Positions 1 to 9,464 of a stretch of 64,000 nt of DNA are shown piece after piece. Where the stretch lies: positions 27,760 to 91,759 of the forward strand of contig WBZZ01000550.1 of the NCBI GenBank assembly GCA_019918135.1. The letters run 5' to 3'. The position numbers and the translations under genes were made by a program. The notes below the pieces were generated by a model. It was given only the letters and a program-made list of their open reading frames with translations, did no database searches and was not told where the DNA came from. Origin of the DNA: Paulinella micropora. Its lineage: Eukaryota > Cercozoa > Imbricatea > Euglyphida > Paulinellidae. The stretch's first letter is position 1; each line of letters opens with the position of its first letter.

Positions 1-160
1 AACTAGGAGCAAAGCACAGTGCTCCAGCACGACCTGCGGCGAATGGATTGGCGGTGGTTAATGTGCCAGGAGGACAAGAACCCCTTCACTTACCCCGACG
101 GCTTCCTGTCCGTGCCATAGCGCAGCCACCGTGCGCAAGGTCAGAGAAATATGAAAGGAG
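1..160 (+). repeat. Dispersed repeat family A, forward copy
   Basis: This is a copy of the commonest dispersed element. It runs from a motif reading gctccagcacgacc, through ggatgggcggtggtcaat-like and gtcctgtccgtgccat-like blocks, to gcgcaaggtcagaaaaatatg. Here it is followed by a purine-rich stretch and by family D sequence at about 200-260. No long single-frame gene is visible. A second, partial forward copy lies at about 570-715. The element is described further under the other clusters. Confidence 0.75.
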
Positions 161-739
161 GGTAGGGGCGCGCTTCGCCGGTGTACAAAGAAATTTAAAA
201 AATCCATGACAGAGTTGTAGTCTTGGCACTGAAAACGAGAAAGGAAGGGGCGAGGAGGATTAATCTATCTTTTCCCCTCGCCAGTAAGAGTGAAGGGGGG
301 AAGGCGCCCCGGCATAAAGAGGGGGGGGGGTTAGTAGAAGCGTTGCATGTATTGTAGCTTCTGGTTAATTCACCCTTCCCTTCGCCTGCTCCTTAAGCTT
401 CCCTCCTCCCTGGACTCAGGGGAGAGAGGAAGTGGCAGGGGGCTCCAAGAAAGTGCAAGAAAAATTACGCTGAATTATAACTCGACAAAGTCTTACACTT
501 AAGACTTGCAACGGCACCCTCAGGCTGTCGCAGCATCTGGCCCACTCAAAGATCTTACACTTGAGCACTAAAAACTAGGAGCGGATCACCGTGTCCCCAG
601 CACAACCCTGCGGCGGATGGATGGGCGGTGGTCCATTGCCAGGACAAAAGCCTCACTACTCCGACGGCGTCCTGTCCGTGCCATGGCTTGGCCACCGTGC
701 GTCACCGTGCGTCTCCAAAAACAGACGTTCCATTTCTAG

Positions 740-945
740 CGCCCATGGGCTCCGGTGCCGGGGATCAGCTGTTTGAAGCTAGTTACATAGGCACGGACGT
801 CGTGGACTAGTACAAGGGGGAACTATACGCTGCGGTAACCGACGCAATAGAAAGCATGGCTATTGAGGTCACGCAACAGCAGGCCATCGTTGAACGCTTA
901 GCACAAGAGCTTATTGAAGCCATTCCGGATTGGATTGAAATGTAG
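740..945 (+). pseudogene. Remnant of a small helical protein (ends in ...IPDWIEM)
   Basis: The segment reads as protein with one in-frame TAG at about 808-810. After the stop, 811-945 encodes a helical peptide rich in Glu and Gln that ends AQELIEAIPDWIEM and a TAG stop. The same ending, with substitutions (VQELIKTIPYWIEI), is encoded at about 32431-32475, so this was a real protein family in this genome. An ATG at 856 could still start a 29-aa peptide. I infer a decayed gene fragment. Its function is unknown. Confidence 0.45.
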
Positions 946-1109
946 GAAGGCAAACCCCCCCCCCTCCCCCCCCCTTGAGACCGGCAAGCAGTTGGAAGAG
1001 AGAAAGGGCAGCACGCGGCACATCTTCCTCCCTCCTCAGAGCGAGGGCAAAATGAAGTAAACCTTTTTTGGAGCCCACCAATGGGGGGGGCGCCCCCCCC
1101 CCTTCTTTC

Positions 1110-1160
1110 CTCCCCCTCCCCCTCTGAGCCCCCTGAGCCCCGGGGGCTCAAGGAGCGGAA
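1110..1160. repeat. Family C palindrome (GAGCCCC/GGGGCTC)
   Basis: A GC-rich inverted repeat, gagccccctgagcccc followed by gggggctcaagg. It sits just after a block of Gs and Cs (ggggggcgcccccccccc-like). Equivalent palindromes occur at about 8674-8702, 13822-13842, 17628-17659, 23214-23242, 25594-25622, 28448-28468, 28570-28592, 39541-39566 and 39738-39765, usually beside a gtagcttctgcgccc block. Its role is unknown. It can fold into a very stable hairpin. Confidence 0.7.
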
Positions 1161-1239
1161 CGAGGAAATCGGGAGCGGGAGGGAAGGGGGAGGAGGGGTA
1201 GGGGGCGAAATGTGCTTCTTTTCTGCCCAATATCAAAGG

Positions 1240-1353
1240 TCCCCAACCCGCTGCCATACCGCGTCCAGTTAAATTCTAGAAAGACCTTCACGAGCCACGT
1301 AATCTCTTTGGCCCCATACTCGTTTGTTTCGTACCTCCGTATGTTGAATCTTG
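1240..1353 (-). pseudogene. Gene fragment, identical 114-bp copy of 7171-7284
   Basis: This 114-bp block is base-for-base identical to 7171-7284. On the minus strand it encodes RFNIRRYETNEYGAKEI followed by a Trp-rich segment ending RYGSGLG. The flanks differ from the other copy: here the reading continues GTFDIGQ and is soon lost in repeat sequence, and upstream the frame is broken. It is therefore a truncated fragment. The family is not recognised with confidence. The pattern recalls a small DNA-binding (AP2-like) fold, but that is a guess. Confidence 0.55.
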
Positions 1354-2139
1354 AAAAAGCCGGCAGGGGTAGCTAGGGGATTCTTTTTTGTGCCTTTAGA
1401 CGACCCCTTTGTTCCTTCGATTAAAAATCACATTTTTTGAATCACTGTTTGTGGATCGCAAACTGTAAAGGATTGTAATGTTGGGTCCGGTGGATGGGTG
1501 GTGGCGGGTTTGCTAGCTTTTTCGGCCGTTGTCGTCGAGCATGCCGAAGGTAAAAGCTTTGCCAGGAATTTTTTTATTTTGTACACCGGCGAAGCGCGCC
1601 CCTGCCCTCCCCTTTCCTCGCCCGCCCTCCCCCCCTGTTCTCAGTGTCAAGTGTAAAACTCTGTCGAGTTTTAATTTAAAACAAACTTTTTTTTTGCACT
1701 TTCCTGGCGCTTCACTCCCATGCTTCTTCCCTCTCCCTCTCCTAATTTTCCGTGCCAAGTGTAAGACCATCGAACTTTCACGAAAAAAAATTTTGCACTT
1801 TATTGGCGCACTGGAGGCTCACCGTCTGCTACGAATCGGGCACCGGCTTGGACATCGGCTCAGAGCGGGGCTTGTCACTCTCTCTCTCTCCTAGTTCTCA
1901 GTGCCAATATTAACAACTTTGTCAAGGATTTTTTATTAATTTTTTTTGTACACATGCGAAGCGCGCCCCCTGCCCCTCCCCCTTCCCAGTCCCACTCCTA
2001 GTCTTCAGTGTCACGTGTAAGACCGTCGAGCTTTAATTCAGCGTAATTTCACACTTTCCTGGCGCCCTCTCTCTGCCCCCTTCCCTCTCCCACTCCCTGC
2101 TCTCAGACGAGGGGGTGGGGGGGGGGGGGGAGAGAAAGA

Positions 2140-2640
2140 CAATTCGTGCTTCCATGGCATAGACAGGGCGCCGTCGGGAGTCGTGAGGCCCTTGTCCATC
2201 TGGCACAGCGACCACCACCGATCCATCCGCCGCAAACAAGGGACGAGAGGAAGGGGGGGGGTAGCAGGGGACAAGGGGACCAAGCGGGACGGGAGAGAAC
2301 CGGGGGGGGGCACTCCCCTGCCGCTTCTTCCCCCCTCTTTCTCTCCCTCCCTCCCTCCCCCCCCCGCCCCGTCTGTTTCTTTGGTTGTCGGGCAAAAAAA
2401 TTTTTTTTCCTGATTTCATATTTTTCATATTTTTCTGACCTTGCGCACGATGGCCGAGCCATGGCTTCGACAGGGCGCCGTCGGGGTCGTGAGGCCCTTG
2501 TCCAACTGGTACACCAACCACCGCCCATCCATCCGCCGCAGGGCTGCGCTGGAGCACGGTGCGCAAGATCTGCGGAAATATCTGCTGGAATATGAAAAGT
2601 AGAAAAAAAATTTGTTGGGATCTGTTTGCACGCGCAAACA
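2140..2640 (-). repeat. Family A cluster, two reverse copies
   Basis: Two copies of the family A element in reverse orientation lie at about 2150-2240 and 2440-2600. They are separated by a purine-rich then pyrimidine-rich spacer and a gtttgcgcgcaaac-like short palindrome. Several reading frames stay open because of the composition, but no frame shows protein-like constraint between copies, so I do not call a gene. Confidence 0.7.
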
Positions 2641-2769
2641 AGGGACGAGGGGGTAAACAGGGGGACAAGGGGAAGAGGGGGGAACGGGGGCGGGGGGAGG
2701 AGCACTCCCCTCTCCTTCCCTGTCAGCAGGGCACTGCCCTGCTGGCAGACTGTCGGGCGGCGCGGTGCC

Positions 2770-3069
2770 CTGCGTGGTGGTAGCAGGCAGTGGACATTTG
2801 TTGCAGCAACATTTTCAGAGTACCCACTGGCAAACGATGTTTTCCTGCTCGGCCTCCGGCAGCCCGCGCCTAACGGTCTGACTTTGGTACAAAAGCTTTT
2901 ATTAATTAAAAGAATCTTTTTTTTCTTTTCTTTTGCAAACTCTCGGAGAGAGATTGGTATTTATGCGTTGTTGAGGTCAGGGAGAGAGCGTACAATGTTT
3001 CTAGGGAAGGCAGGCACAGACCAATGCGAGGATTGCGCAACAAGTGATACCAGCACAGAGCCCGAATAA
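2770..3069 (+). other. Possible 3' end of a lost gene
   Basis: Between repeat blocks there is about 300 bp of non-repetitive sequence. The plus frame ends with a charged, ordinary-looking segment (FLGKAGTDQCEDCATSD and then TAA) whose stop overlaps an aataaa signal at 3065-3070. No start or domain is visible upstream, where repeat sequence begins. It may be the truncated end of a gene that converges on the RING gene. Confidence is low. Confidence 0.2.
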
Positions 3070-3163
3070 ACTTGTATCTTGATTTTGGCAGCCAAACACA
3101 GACCCCCGGGGGCTCACCCACCCGCGCCTTGGCAAGAAAAACGATCAGAAAAATTGTTTTTAA

Positions 3164-3760
3164 TCAGAGTTGCTTGCGCAAGGAATACTGCACAGATCTG
3201 TGCTCTCCTACGGTCACCGCTCCTACGTACTCCCAGCCCTTGCGGCATGCCGCATCCATTGCACACCAATCGCAAGCCCCGCCCACCAGATTCCTAGTTC
3301 TTGCAGCTTTATTAGAGCAATGCGGGTCGCAGACGGCCGAACCCACATCTTTCTTAAACAGGGTAACAGCTCCCTTAATGCTATAACCTTCATACCCAAT
3401 ATTGTAAATGCATACACAGGCAGATCTGGTGGTACTAGCAGCAGCTGCGGCGAGGGCCGGGCATTTGTCGGCCAAGTGCCGCGACTTGTCCCCGAGGCGG
3501 AAGGTGGCACCGCAGTTGGACGGGCAGCGGATCGTGAGGTTCTGTACCGCGAGGCGATCGCGGTTGGCGGCCGCCGCGTCATCTGGCCCCCGGCAGTTGG
3601 CGCAAGGGCGCCCCGCCGCTTGGTTTTGCTTAAAGCAGGCTTCGCAGAACGAGGCGCCGCAGCCGTGCTGCACGATGTCGCGTGCCACGCACAGGCAAAT
3701 TGCACACATTAGGTCCTTGGTTTCGCCCTCGTTCACCCAAGCCTCGTCGTAACCGGCCAT
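3164..3760 (-). CDS. RING/TRAF-type zinc finger protein
   Basis: This encodes 198 aa from the ATG at 3760. A more distal in-frame start would add only low-complexity sequence, so I chose the start that begins MAGYDEAW. Residues 19-56 form a RING-like module: CAIC, then HGCGASFCEAC, then CANC. A TRAF-type zinc finger follows (IRCPSNCGATF... HLADKC) at about 78-100, and a second Cys-rich part occupies the C-terminal third. RING/TRAF proteins are ubiquitin E3 ligases or adaptors, and giant viruses often carry them to redirect host ubiquitination. The usual His of the CGHSFC core is Ala here, so zinc binding or ligase activity may be altered. It stands alone between repeats. Confidence 0.75.
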   Translation of the reverse strand: MAGYDEAWVNEGETKDLMCAICLCVARDIVQHGCGASFCEACFKQNQAAGRPCANCRGPDDAAAANRDRLAVQNLTIRCPSNCGATFRLGDKSRHLADKCPALAAAAASTTRSACVCIYNIGYEGYSIKGAVTLFKKDVGSAVCDPHCSNKAARTRNLVGGACDWCAMDAACRKGWEYVGAVTVGEHRSVQYSLRKQL

Positions 3761-3779
3761 TTGGCTACACAAAGACCAG

Positions 3780-4660
3780 GCTTTTCTGTTTCGAGCCTGC
3801 AATTTTTCTTTCCCCACCCCCCCCCCTCTCGGCCTTCCCTCTCTCTTTTTTTTCTCCTTCTCTCTCCCGCTCCCTGTTCTCACATGGGGGGGGGGACAAT
3901 TCGTGCTCTCTCCCCTCCCCTTGTCCCTTCCCTCCTCTCTTAGTTTTCAGTGCCAAGATTAAAACTTTGTCGAGGATTTTTTTTTTATTTTGTATTTTCT
4001 TCGCGCGCCCCTGCCCTCCTCTTTTCCTTTCCCGCTCTCTGTTCTCAGACGGGGGGAGAGACAAAGACAATTCGTGCTTCTCCCATGGGCACGGACAGGA
4101 CGCCGTCGGGGGCCGTGAGGCACTTGTCCACCTGGTACATTGACCACCGCGCCATCCATCCGCCGCAGCCAGGGGGCTCAAAGAGCAGGGGGGCAGAACT
4201 GAAGCAAAACTAAGAAGATGGCACGAGCCCATGCCGGAGCGCTCCCCTCCCCCCCCCCCATTTGTCGGGCCCGATTTGCAGGGGAGCGGTGCCCCCCCCC
4301 CCTCTCCCTCTCTTAGTTCTCAGTGCCAAGATTAAAACTCTGTCAAGGATTTCTTTATTATTTCTTTTACAATCTTAGCGCGCCCCCGCGCTTCCCCCTT
4401 CCCACTCCCACTCCCAATTCTCAGACGGGGGGGCTAAAGAAATTTCGTGCTCTCCACTCCCTTGCCTCTTCCCTCTTCTCAGTGTCAAGTGTAAGACGTT
4501 GTCGAACTTTAATTCAGCGTATTTTACAAATTCTTGGTGCGCCCCCCTCTCCCTCTCCTAGTTCTCAGTGCCAAGATTAAAACTTTGTCAAGGAGTTTGG
4601 TATTAAATTTTTTTCTGTACATTCTTAACGCGCCCCCCGCCCCTCCCCCTTCCCTCCCGT
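3780..4660. repeat. Family D palindromic elements with one family A copy
   Basis: This stretch lacks a gene. It holds several copies of a 60-bp element that starts cagtgccaag, passes through an ttaaaactttgtc or gtcgagctttaattc core, and ends ttcttggcgc or cttagcgcgcc. The ends form an imperfect inverted repeat (GCCAAG with CTTGGC). Copies begin near 3948, 4320, 4482 and 4566. A reverse family A copy lies at about 4080-4170. The intervals are C- and T-rich. Confidence 0.65.
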
Positions 4661-4669
4661 TCCCGATTC

Positions 4670-5480
4670 TCAGACAGGGGGGGAGAGACAAAGACAATTC
4701 GTGCTTCTTCCATGATACGGACAGGGCGCCGTCGGGGATCGTGAGCAGCGACCACCGCCCATCAATCCGCCACAGGGTCGTGCTGGAGCGCGGTGCGCAA
4801 GATCTGCGGAAATATCTGCGGGAATATGAAAACGAGAAGAAAAAAAATTGGAATGCGTTTGCACGCAAACAAGGGACGAGGGGAACAGAGGGACGGGGGG
4901 ACGGGGGGGGGGGAAGCACTCCCTTCCCCCTTCTTGCCCCCCGTCCCCCCCCCCTCCCCCCCCCTGTCCCTTTCTTTCCCCCCCCCCGTCTGTTTCTTTG
5001 GTTGGCGGGCAAAAAAGAATTCCGCAGATCTTTTCATATTTTTCAGATTTTTCTGACCTTGCGCACGCTGGCCGAGCCACGGCACTGACAGGGCGCCGTC
5101 AGGGGTCGTAAGGCCCTTGTCCACCTGGCACAGCGACCACCGCCCATCCATCCGCCGCAGGGTCGTGCTGGAGCACGGTGCGCAAGATGTAGAAAAATAG
5201 GAAAAATATGAAAAATGGAATTTCTTTTTGGAATGCGTTTGCACGCGCAAACAAGGGACGAGGGAAGGGGGGGGATAGCAGGGGACAAGGGGAACAGGAG
5301 GGAACGGGGGGGAGGAGGAGCACTCCCCTCCCCTTCCCACCTCCCCTTGCCCATCTGTTTCTTTGGTTGTCGAGCAAAAGAAAAAAATTTCCTCGTTTCA
5401 TATTTTTCATATTTTTCTGACCTTGCGCACGGTGGCCGAGCCATGGCACGGACAGGAGGCCGTCGGGGTAGGGGGGTCAA
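4670..5480 (-). repeat. Family A tandem cluster, three reverse copies
   Basis: Reverse copies lie at about 4705-4830, 5050-5215 and 5410-5470 (the last truncated). The period is roughly 350 bp. Each is followed by gatctgcggaaatat or a shorter variant, an A-rich link (aatatgaaaa), a gcacgcgcaaac palindrome and a purine-rich then pyrimidine-rich spacer. They appear to be a decaying tandem array. Confidence 0.7.
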
Positions 5481-5509
5481 AGACAGAATGTGCTTGCACC
5501 TCCCCTTCC

Positions 5510-6030
5510 CTCTCCTAGTTCTCAGTGCCAAAGTCTCGACTTTGTCGAAACTTTGTCGAGAATTTTTTCATTAATTTTTTGTACACCGGCGAAGCGCGCC
5601 CCTGCCCTCTCCCACCTAGTTCTCTTGTCAAGCTTTAATAAAAAGAATTTTACAATCTTAGCGCGCCCCTTCCCTTGCCTCTTCCCTTGCCCTCTCTTGG
5701 TTCTTAGTGCCAAAAGTAATATCGTCGAGCTTTAATTCAGCGTATTCTTTTTTTCACTTTCTTGGCGCTTGCTCTTGCCCCCCCCCCTCCCCCGCTCTTA
5801 GTTCTCAGATGGGGAGGGGGGCAAGGACAGCTCGCACTTTCTCTCTCCCTCTCCTAGTTCTCAGTGTCAAGTGTAAGACTTTGTCGAGTTTTAATTAAAA
5901 AAACTTTTTTTTGCACTTTCCTGGCGCTCCACTCCCATGTTACTTCCCTCTCCCTCTCCTAGTTTTCAGTGCCAAGTGTAAGACCGTCGAGCTTGAATTC
6001 AGCGTATTCTTTTTCGTACTAGGTGACACG
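5510..6030. repeat. Family D element cluster
   Basis: Successive family D copies start near 5520, 5705, 5855 and 5968, each with a tcagtgccaag or tcagtgtcaag head, a tcgagctttaatt-type core and a cttggcgc-type tail. The reverse complement of the core resembles the sequence just 3' of the giant glycoprotein gene (58215-58262, ttttaataaaaaatcaag and so on), which suggests that these are orphan copies of a transcript 3'-end module. Confidence 0.6.
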
Positions 6031-6339
6031 CACACACCCCTCTCCCTTCTCAGACCTCCTCTCAAAGAGAAAGAATGGAAGGAAAGGCTGGGGCAGCAAG
6101 ACGCAACTTGTACCAGCAATGTCAACAGGGTCGGGGCATGCTATAAAAAAGGAAAAAACAATTGTTTTTGAAATGTGTTTGCGCATAGAACAAAGGGCGA
6201 GAGCGGGGAGGGGGGGGAGAGCACTCCCCTCTCCCTTCTTCCCGCCCCCCCTTCTCTCCTTCTCTCCCCTCCCCCTTTGTTTCCCCCCCCCCCCCCCGTT
6301 TGTTTCTTTGGTTCTCGGGCAAAAAAAAAATTTTTTTTT

Positions 6340-6975
6340 CCTGATTTCATATTTTTCATATTTTTCTGACCTTGCGCACGGTGGCCGAGCCATGGCACCG
6401 ACAGGACGCCGTCGGGGTTGTGAGGCCCTTGTCCACCTGCTACATGGACCACCGCCCGCCCATCCGCCGCAGGGCTGCGCTGGAGCACAGTGCGCAAGAT
6501 CTGCGGAAATAGGAAAAATATGAAAAGTAGAAAAAAAAATTTTTTTTTCGGATGCGTTTGCACGCGCAAACAAGGGGCGAGGGGAGGGGGGGGGGTGGTA
6601 AGCAGGGGACGACGGGAACAGAGGGGGAGGGGGGCGGGGGGGGAGCACTCCCCCCTCCCCCTTCTTCTTCCCCCTTCCTCTTTCTCCTCTCCCTCCCTCC
6701 CTCCCCCCTCCCCTTCTTCCTCCCCCGTTTGTTTCTTTGGTTCTCGGGCAAAAAAAATTTTTTTTCCTGATTTCATATTTTTCATATTTTTCTGACCTTG
6801 CGCACGGTGGCCGAGCCATGGCACCGACAGGACGCCGTCGGGATTGTGAAGCCCCTTGTCCACCTGCTACATGGACCACCGCCCGCCCATCCGCCGCAGG
6901 GCTGCGCTGGAAGCACGGTGCGAGCACGGTGCGCAAGATCTGCGGATATAGGAAAATATGAAAAATGGCAAAAAC
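6340..6975 (-). repeat. Family A cluster, two long reverse copies
   Basis: Two well-preserved reverse copies lie at about 6350-6530 and 6775-6970, with a period near 425 bp. The segment between them contains caagatctgcggaaatagg, a poly-A/T link, a gcacgcgcaaac palindrome and a purine-then-pyrimidine tract. The two copies are nearly identical over more than 150 bp, so this duplication is recent. Confidence 0.7.
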
Positions 6976-7066
6976 TTTCGGAACGTGTTGAGGCTAAATC
7001 TAGATAAAAGGAAACGGAAGCTAGTCCAAGCGAGTGCGTCGAATTAAAAAAATCGATCCTCAGGCC

Positions 7067-7310
7067 TCAATTCGCGTATTTCTCGAGAGGTTCGCACAAA
7101 GCCTCTTTCAGCCTATTTCTATCACGTTCCGCTTCCTGCTCGGTTTTAAAACCTTTGTACTGATAAGTCGTCCCCAACCCGCTGCCATACCGCGTCCAGT
7201 TAAATTCTAGAAAGACCTTCACGAGCCACGTAATCTCTTTGGCCCCATACTCGTTTGTTTCGTACCTCCGTATGTTGAATCTTGCTTGTACACGTACTTT
7301 GTAATTATTG
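7067..7310 (-). CDS. Unrecognised small protein fragment, C-terminal part
   Basis: The minus strand reads from about 7310 to a TGA at 7067-7069. It encodes about 80 residues: a basic lead-in, RFNIRRYETNEYGAKEI, a Trp-containing strand-like part, RYGSGLGTTYQYKGFKTEQ and a helical end EPLEKYAN. Its 5' end overlaps the 3' end of the Sel1 gene, and I see no start codon, so it may be the second half of something longer or a remnant. Positions 7171-7284 are duplicated exactly at 1240-1353. The strand-strand-helix pattern could be a small DNA-binding domain, but I cannot name it. Confidence 0.35.
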
Positions 7311-8527
7311 CTTCCCCTCCGCCGCTCGAGCGAGCCAGTACGCCGCCTGCTCGTGATCTATCTTAGCTATATCCTTCCGCCAGCACTTGCCCTTGTAAAT
7401 CCGCGCTAGAAAGAGCTGTGCTTCCTGCACTCCCTCCTGCGCTAGCTGCAGCAAGCCGGCGACAGCCCGCCAACTCCCTGACTCCACCGCGTCGATGCCC
7501 CACTCGGCTGCCTCTGTCGGATTGCGCGCCAGACCATTCAAGCCGGACTGGTAGCACTCTTGCAGAGCTTGTTTTGCACGCAGACTCCAGCTCTTCTTGG
7601 CACGTCCCCACGCACGCACATGCCAGCCACTTTTGGACCACCCGTACTCCGCCCCCTTCAAGCACGCCGCCGCCAACCGATACCAGTAGAGGCCGAACAG
7701 GTGATCGCGAGCGACGTCCAAGCCATAGCAGAAACTTACACCTAGCTGGTACGATAGTGCGCAATCGATCTCGGCCGCCTGCCATAGGCAGGGAATTGTA
7801 TAATGCTTGTAATTCTTTGCCCTGGCCAGCGCGCGGAGGCGCCACTTGTCGGCGGCCGCTTCATCCTCCTGAACCCCGACCCCGTACCGGTAGCATTCGG
7901 AAACTGCAAAGCAGGCATACGCTAGCCCCTGCTTACCTTTGGAGGCTTTCTTGTACCAAGCTAAGGCCCCGACCGGGTCCTCTGCCATGCCATGCCCGTG
8001 TTGGTAACACTTGGCCAGCTCGAGCATTGCAAAGGTGTGCGCCCTGGCCGCCGCGCTTTCAAAGCATATTTTGGCCGCGTGCAGATTGCGCCTGCTGCGC
8101 GGGGGCAGACCATACGCATAAACCATGCCCAACCGGAACCAGCACTCAGCAGATGCCGCCCCAGGCAGGCAAGCTTCTTGCGCCAGCGGTGTGCTTTGGC
8201 CCAGTCGTGATAACCTTCGTCGTCTGTGCAGCGCAGCAAGGCGTCTCTGGCACGCTGGAGTCCAAGCTCGGCGGCCCTCGCATACAACTCCCAGGCTCGC
8301 TCCTTTTTCTGGTAGCTGCACAGATTTGCAAGCTCGTACAGCGCTTGGGGGTAGTCTTGTCGCGCTGCTCGCTTGAGCCAGCGAATGGCGCGTCTGCCAG
8401 AGCGTGGTTTTTTCAGATAAAGAAGCCCTCGGCGATACATTGCCTCCGCACCTCTGGTAGTGCTAGTACCGAGTGTTTGCTTGGCTAGTGATTCCGCAGC
8501 CTGAGCCAAGGCTGGTGAGTAGCTCAT
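7305..8527 (-). CDS. Sel1-repeat protein (one frameshift)
   Basis: The start is the ATG at 8527. The first frame runs to about 8160 and the reading continues in another frame from about 8150 to a TAA at 7305, giving roughly 407 aa. Sel1-like (TPR-type) repeats are clear on both sides of the join, for example AMLELAKCYQHGHGMAEDP, YACFAVSECYRYGVGVQED and FLARIYKGKCWRKD. Sel1 repeats are protein-interaction scaffolds and are common in giant viruses and amoeba symbionts. The join at the ccgcccc run could be a sequencing slip or a real mutation. Both halves keep good Sel1 spacing, which favours a recent or artefactual break. Confidence 0.7.
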
Positions 8528-8849
8528 GCTGAAAACAAGCCAGAGTATTGCGACTAATGTTAAACTGCTTTTTTTATCCTGCCTCTCGATCAGAGTCTGT
8601 CACAATCTGAAGCGTCTTGTGTATTTGTTTTTCTTTGCAACCTCTGCGCCCTTCCCGCCCCCTTCCCCCTGTTCTTTGAGCCCCCCGGGCTCAGGGGGCT
8701 CAGGTGGAGAAAAGGAAGAAAAAAAAGGGGGGGGGCGCCCCCCCCCCAACACGTATCTTTTTCCAGCAGGCAGCCTCCTCTTTCATACAACCCATCGTGC
8801 CCCGGAGAGGAAGAGCTAGAGGCATGGGGTCTATAAGGGGCTGCCCGCC

Positions 8850-9165
8850 GTTCCTCCCTTGCCTTGTGTCCTTTCTGTGCATTGCAGTGTTGCTCAACGG
8901 CTACTATATCTCACGCCTGCGTGGGCTCTCACTGGACGCGACTGATGTTTCGGTGAGTCTCTGCTGTTGAGGTGTGTGTGCAGCCCACGAGCAAAACAAC
9001 AAATGGAAAGCATATGACTGGCGGGTGCTCTGCCCCGCCCATGTCTGGCTGGGTCCGGTCGGGGCCAGGCCGGCGCCCGGCGATGTGGTAGCCACTTCGT
9101 CTGCTAGTGATCCGACTGGAGCCTCGACGACTGCTGCCTCCGTTTGACCAGGGGAGGAGAGGCTA
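8850..9165 (+). pseudogene. Internally deleted copy of the membrane protein at 9465-10978
   Basis: The sequence from about 8850 matches 9450 onward (PCLVSFLCIAVLLNGYYIS and then RLRGLSLDATDVSV). It jumps to the region equivalent to 9855-9980 and then to the equivalent of 10878-10915. Unlike the second copy, this one still has an upstream ATG at 8824 (MGSIRGCPPFLPC) and therefore preserves the original signal-peptide start. The deletions destroy the rest of the protein. Confidence 0.7.
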
Positions 9166-9257
9166 CCGGATTCTGTCGGTGGCAGGATGCTGAATTTTTG
9201 GGGAAAAAGAGCGCGTTAGAGGAAAACATTGGTACACTGATTTCCGAGCACAAAACG

Positions 9258-9331
9258 GCGCCCTTAACTCAGTTTGGCAGAGTGATTGTCTTTTAAACAG
9301 TTGGTCACGGGTTCGACCCCCGTAGGGTGCT
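9258..9331 (+). tRNA. tRNA-Lys (anticodon TTT)
   Basis: A full cloverleaf can be drawn by eye. The acceptor stem is gcgccct with agggtgc (one G-U pair), the D stem is actc/gagt, the anticodon stem is attgt/acagt with loop cttttaa, and the T stem is acggg/cccgt with loop ttcgacc. The anticodon TTT predicts lysine. CCA is not encoded, as in eukaryotic genes, and a T run at about 9348 could end RNA polymerase III transcription. The discriminator base would be T, which is unusual for lysine tRNA. It lies between two copies of the same membrane protein gene. Confidence 0.88.
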
Positions 9332-9464
9332 TCTAGCAGTTGCTCAATCTTTTTTATCTATTTAAAATAGATATTTATGCATTTTTTTTTGGATCAAATG
9401 TAAACCGGCAAGTCAGCCCCGCGGGGAAATACGTTCCATTTTTCTCGCGTCCCTCCCTTGCCTT

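Noticed and set aside
2033..6936. Long overlapping Pro/Gly/Arg-rich reading frames in the family A zones
   Set aside because: They exist on both strands at once, follow the purine/pyrimidine tracts and shift between copies. This is what composition alone produces.
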